From contig JAJXYW010000012.1 of NCBI GenBank assembly GCA_021780415.1, positions 1-8,299 of the forward strand: DNA of 8,299 bases, given 5' to 3'. The stretch comes from Acidobacteriota bacterium. GTDB taxonomy: Bacteria; Acidobacteriota; Terriglobia; Terriglobales; Acidobacteriaceae. Each line of letters starts with the position of its first letter. Within the stretch, counting starts at the first letter, position 1. The translations under genes were made by a program, and so were the position numbers. Shown piece by piece: positions 5,987 to 8,299 of this stretch. Under the pieces are notes generated by a model. That model was not told the DNA's origin. It saw only the letters and a list, made by a program, of their open reading frames with translations, and made no database searches.

Positions 5987-6517
5987 ATGATGACCGGGGC
6001 GCAATCACCCAACTCGACCCTCGCCCGATGGAACGAACTCGACGTGCCCTCCGCCATCGAGGCGATCCTCCCCTGCAACGGCTCGCAGACCTGGGCCAGC
6101 AAGCTCACCGCGCTCCGTCCCTTCAATTCCGTCGCCGATCTCACCTGCACCGCGGACATCGTCTGGCGCGCGCTGCCCGCATCCGACTGGCAGCAGGCAT
6201 TCGACTCCCATCCCCGCATCGGCGAGCGCCACGCCAAAGCCGCCACCTCCGCAAGCCTCTCCCTCTCAGCAACCGAACAATCCGCCACCCAACTCACCAC
6301 CGGCACGCAAGCCGCATTCGCTGCCGCCAACTGCGCCTACGAAGAAAAGTTCGGCCACATCTTCATCGTCTGCGCCACAGGCAAATCCGCCGCAGAGATG
6401 CTAGCCATCCTGCAACACCGCCTAACGAACGATCCTCATAGCGAACTACTCGAAGCCGTCGAGCAGCAGCGCCAGATCACCCAACTCCGTCTGAGAAAGT
6501 GGCTCGCAGATTCCTAA
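5987..6517 (+). CDS. uraD: OHCU decarboxylase (2-oxo-4-hydroxy-4-carboxy-5-ureidoimidazoline decarboxylase)
   Basis: A 176-residue, all-helical, cofactor-free enzyme that decarboxylates OHCU to S-allantoin, the last step of the urate-to-allantoin conversion. Diagnostic segments are SHPRIGE (74-80) with the catalytic His75, the EQ pair at 97-98, the highly conserved FIVCATGKSA (126-135) and the helical end HRLTNDP...EL...QITQLRLRKWL. Length is normal for the stand-alone enzyme. It is not fused to uraH or uricase, although such fusions exist in other bacteria. There is a choice of start between ATG 5987 and the next codon, ATG 5990; 5987 is nearer to the GGAG at 5971-5974. It follows allB by 9 nt in the same operon, and a 42-nt gap separates it from uraH. 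Without this enzyme OHCU decays to racemic allantoin. Confidence 0.94.
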   Translation: MMTGAQSPNSTLARWNELDVPSAIEAILPCNGSQTWASKLTALRPFNSVADLTCTADIVWRALPASDWQQAFDSHPRIGERHAKAATSASLSLSATEQSATQLTTGTQAAFAAANCAYEEKFGHIFIVCATGKSAAEMLAILQHRLTNDPHSELLEAVEQQRQITQLRLRKWLADS

Positions 6518-6559
6518 TCTTTCTCGAAGCTCTGCACTCTATCAACTACACTCTGCCTT

Positions 6560-6895
6560 ATGAGCCTATCCACCCACATCCTCGACACCGCCATCGGCCG
6601 CCCAGCAGCCAACGTAGCACTGACGCTGTCACAGCTTGACGCCGAAACATGGCGTCCCATCGGCACCGGCCAATCCGACGCTGACGGCCGCTGCAAGTCT
6701 CTCCTGGGCGACCACGCACTCCAGGCCGCCACCTACAAAATCCACTTCCACACCGCAGACTACTTCCACCACCTCGGCCTCACCAGCCTCTACCCGTTCG
6801 TCGACATCGTCTTCACCGTCACCGACCCGGCCCAGCACCATCACATTCCCCTGCTACTCACCGCCAACAGTTACACCACCTATCGCGGAAGCTAA
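6560..6895 (+). CDS. uraH: 5-hydroxyisourate hydrolase (transthyretin-related)
   Basis: A 111-residue homotetrameric beta-sandwich enzyme that hydrolyses 5-hydroxyisourate to OHCU. The sequence has the catalytic set of the family: His6 in STHILD, Arg44 in DGRCKSLL, the HHHIPLLL strand (93-100), whose first and third histidines fit the usual H-x-H-x-P pattern, and the C-terminal YRGS (108-111), which separates this enzyme from transthyretin. Strand pattern and length are normal. There is no signal peptide, so unlike some bacterial homologues it should be cytoplasmic, alongside the uricase. No clear ribosome site precedes the ATG at 6560, but the start is fixed by the conserved N-terminus. It lies between uraD and uricase in the same operon. 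Confidence 0.95.
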   Translation: MSLSTHILDTAIGRPAANVALTLSQLDAETWRPIGTGQSDADGRCKSLLGDHALQAATYKIHFHTADYFHHLGLTSLYPFVDIVFTVTDPAQHHHIPLLLTANSYTTYRGS

Positions 6896-6925
6896 CCCTC
6901 TAACCACGAACGACTGGGACTCCAT

Positions 6926-7804
6926 ATGCCTGCAAACCTTCGCTCCAACCGCTACGGCAAATCGCGCGTCCGCCTCATGCGCCTCACCAAGCACGCAGCC
7001 CAGAACGGCCGTGAGGCCTACCACGACCTCGACGAGTGGACCGTCCAGATCCTCCTCACCGGCGACTTCGAATCCGCCCACACTCACGGCGACAACTCCA
7101 AAATCCTCCCCACCGACACGATGAAGAACATCGTCTACTTCGTCGCCCGCGAGTCCAAAGCCGACAGCATGGAGGACTACGCCCGGGAGCTCATCGACTA
7201 CATCCTCACCCGCAATTCCCAGGTCTCCTCCGCCGAGGTCAACATCGAATCCACGCTCTGGAAGCGCCTCCAGATTGACGGGCAGCCCTTCCCCACCGCC
7301 TTCATGCGTGGCTCCGACGAGCGACAGACGACAACGGTCTCCCGCCAGCAAGGAACCCCCTTCACCATCACCTCCGGCCTCGACCACCTCACCATTCTCA
7401 AGACCGCCAACTCAGCCTTCATCGGCTATATCAAGGACGCGCTCACCACACTGCCCGAAACCACCGACCGGCTCTTCGGCACCGCTCTCAAAGCCGAGTG
7501 GCCCTACACCCCCGACGCTATCCGCGCGGGTACCGACTTCAACAAGACCAGAAGTCAGATCCGCGAAGCCATGATCTCCACCTTTGCCAAGCACGACTCC
7601 CTCTCAGTACAACAAACCCTCTTCGCCATGGCCGAGGCCGCACTGCATCATACCCAGCTCGTCGACGAGATCTATCTCCTCATGCCCAACAAGCACAACC
7701 TCCTCGTCGACCTCAGCCGTTTCGGCCAGAAGAACCCCAACCACATCTTCGTCCCCACCGACGAACCCCACGGCACCATCGAAGCCACCGTCCGACGCGC
7801 ATGA
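6926..7804 (+). CDS. Uricase (factor-independent urate hydroxylase)
   Basis: A 292-residue cofactor-free oxidase turning urate, O2 and water into 5-hydroxyisourate and H2O2. It has two T-fold domains. Residues matching the Aspergillus flavus active site are visible: Lys12 in NRYGKSRVRL (8-17), Thr63 in ILPTDTMKN (60-68), Phe165 in NSAFIGY, Arg182 in ETTDRLFG, Gln229 in SVQQTLF, and His257 in MPNKHN, which completes the Lys-Thr-His system. Length is typical. It belongs to the uaZ/pucL/uox type, not the flavin-dependent HpxO type or the membrane-bound PuuD type. The start at 6926 has only a weak GGGA upstream but fits the conserved N-terminus; the gap from uraH is 30 nt. Its H2O2 product implies a need for catalase, not encoded here. 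Its stop TGA is part of an ATGA that begins the 7-codon frame leading to allC. Confidence 0.96.
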   Translation: MPANLRSNRYGKSRVRLMRLTKHAAQNGREAYHDLDEWTVQILLTGDFESAHTHGDNSKILPTDTMKNIVYFVARESKADSMEDYARELIDYILTRNSQVSSAEVNIESTLWKRLQIDGQPFPTAFMRGSDERQTTTVSRQQGTPFTITSGLDHLTILKTANSAFIGYIKDALTTLPETTDRLFGTALKAEWPYTPDAIRAGTDFNKTRSQIREAMISTFAKHDSLSVQQTLFAMAEAALHHTQLVDEIYLLMPNKHNLLVDLSRFGQKNPNHIFVPTDEPHGTIEATVRRA

Positions 7805-7824
7805 ACTCCGCAGACAGCCAATGA
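7801..7824 (+). other. Seven-codon frame bridging uricase and allC
   Basis: ATG at 7801 overlaps the uricase stop (ATGA, 7801-7804). It opens a frame coding MNSADSQ, whose TGA stop (7822-7824) overlaps the allC start in a second ATGA (7821-7824). A ribosome ending on uricase could restart twice and reach allC, even though no ribosome site precedes allC. No evidence that the peptide itself does anything; the arrangement may be chance. Confidence 0.3.
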
Positions 7825-8299
7825 CTCCAGAACCCTCAGCCCACGCATCCACCGCCCACACCCTCGCCACCCGCGCCGCCACCAGCATCGCCCGCTGCCG
7901 CGAGCTAGCCCGCATCACCGACGTCCCCGGCGAGACCACGCGTCTCTTCCTCTCTCCCGCCACGCGTGACGCACACACACTACTCACATGGTGGATGCGG
8001 CAGGCAGGTCTCGATGTCCGCATCGACGACGTCGGCAACCTTCGCGCCATCCGCAGTTCCGCCCACGATAACGCACCCACTCTCGTCCTCTTCTCCCACA
8101 TCGACACCGTCACCAACGCCGGCGCCTTCGACGGCCCACTCGGCGTCCTCCTCGGCCTCGCCGCGATTGAACAGTTGGGCGCCACCCCGCTGCCCTTCCA
8201 CATCGAACTCATCGCCTTCTCTGAAGAGGAGGGCATGCGCTTCGGCTTTCCCTTCCTGTCCTCGCTCGCCGCCACCGGCAAGCTCACCCCAGAGCATCT
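7821..8299 (+). CDS. allC: Allantoate amidohydrolase / M20-family zinc hydrolase, N-terminal part
   Basis: The first 159 codons of a gene that continues past the window. The protein belongs to the M20 amidase group (allantoate amidohydrolases, ureidoglycolate amidohydrolases, N-carbamoyl amino acid hydrolases). Seen are CRELARITDVPGETTRLFLS (26-45), WMRQAGLDVRIDDVGNL (58-74), FSHIDTVTNAGAFDGPLG (91-108) with metal ligands His93 and Asp104, and FSEEEGMRFGFPF (133-145) with the acidic EEE cluster holding a metal ligand. The allC function, allantoate to ureidoglycine plus CO2 and ammonia, is inferred from its place after the other urate-degradation genes; the C-terminal dimerisation and substrate residues that would decide are missing. 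The start at 7821 is chosen because the frame is open and starts 16 nt after the uricase stop; no ribosome site is seen. Confidence 0.88.
   Translation, partial: MTPEPSAHASTAHTLATRAATSIARCRELARITDVPGETTRLFLSPATRDAHTLLTWWMRQAGLDVRIDDVGNLRAIRSSAHDNAPTLVLFSHIDTVTNAGAFDGPLGVLLGLAAIEQLGATPLPFHIELIAFSEEEGMRFGFPFLSSLAATGKLTPEH

Noticed and set aside
6493..6525. 7-bp inverted repeat GAGAAAG/CTTTCTC at the end of uraD as a terminator
   Set aside because: The loop is 19 nt, the stem is AT-rich and there is no T-run after it. The operon continues into uraH and uricase.
1..8299. CRISPR array, tRNA, rRNA, insertion sequence, prophage or toxin-antitoxin genes
   Set aside because: Both strands were read for repeated spacers, cloverleaf-like sequence, terminal inverted repeats, transposase or integrase motifs and small gene pairs; none was seen.

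Overview
The window is GC-rich and gene-dense. Most coding positions favour C or G in the third codon base. Base composition, the enzyme set and a 'tgtcatcctgag' intergenic sequence suggest a soil Acidobacteriota of the Terriglobales/Granulicella type. That assignment is an inference; there is no rRNA or tRNA in the window to settle it.

Left part (1-2094, + strand): the tail of a universal-stress-protein-like gene is followed by a small beta-grasp sulfur-carrier protein of the MoaD/ThiS/CysO type and then an E1-like adenylyltransferase fused to a rhodanese domain (MoeB/MoeZ type). Together these two look like a protein-thiocarboxylate sulfur-transfer pair. The carrier ends in Gly-Gly-Cys-Cys-Arg instead of a bare Gly-Gly, so it would probably need C-terminal trimming before use. 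The 286-nt gap between them holds an extended -10 promoter candidate, a terminator-like hairpin and several further small inverted repeats.

Middle part (2121-4412, - strand): three genes are packed in the order guanine deaminase (guaD), homoserine dehydrogenase (hom), four-helix membrane protein of unknown function. guaD and hom overlap by one base (TAATG), and the ribosome binding site of the membrane-protein gene lies over the hom stop codon, so the three are probably co-transcribed. The membrane-protein gene is visibly less GC-rich than the rest.

Right part (4529-8299, + strand): divergent from guaD runs a purine-ring degradation operon: allantoinase (allB), OHCU decarboxylase (uraD), 5-hydroxyisourate hydrolase (uraH), cofactor-free uricase, and the start of an allantoate-amidohydrolase-type peptidase (allC), which runs off the window. 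The enzymes make a chain from urate through 5-hydroxyisourate, OHCU, S-allantoin and allantoate. The first four steps are encoded in reverse of reaction order, with the fifth enzyme last. GuaD would feed in from guanine to xanthine; the xanthine-to-urate oxidase is not in the window. Between guaD and allB lies a perfect 9-bp inverted repeat with a 13-bp spacer, a good candidate operator for joint control of the two divergent units.

I see no mobile element, CRISPR array or RNA gene. Nothing here is clearly a new biological system. The most unusual points are the GGCCR tail of the sulfur carrier, the guaD-hom coupling, the divergent-promoter palindrome and a 7-codon relay frame between uricase and allC.
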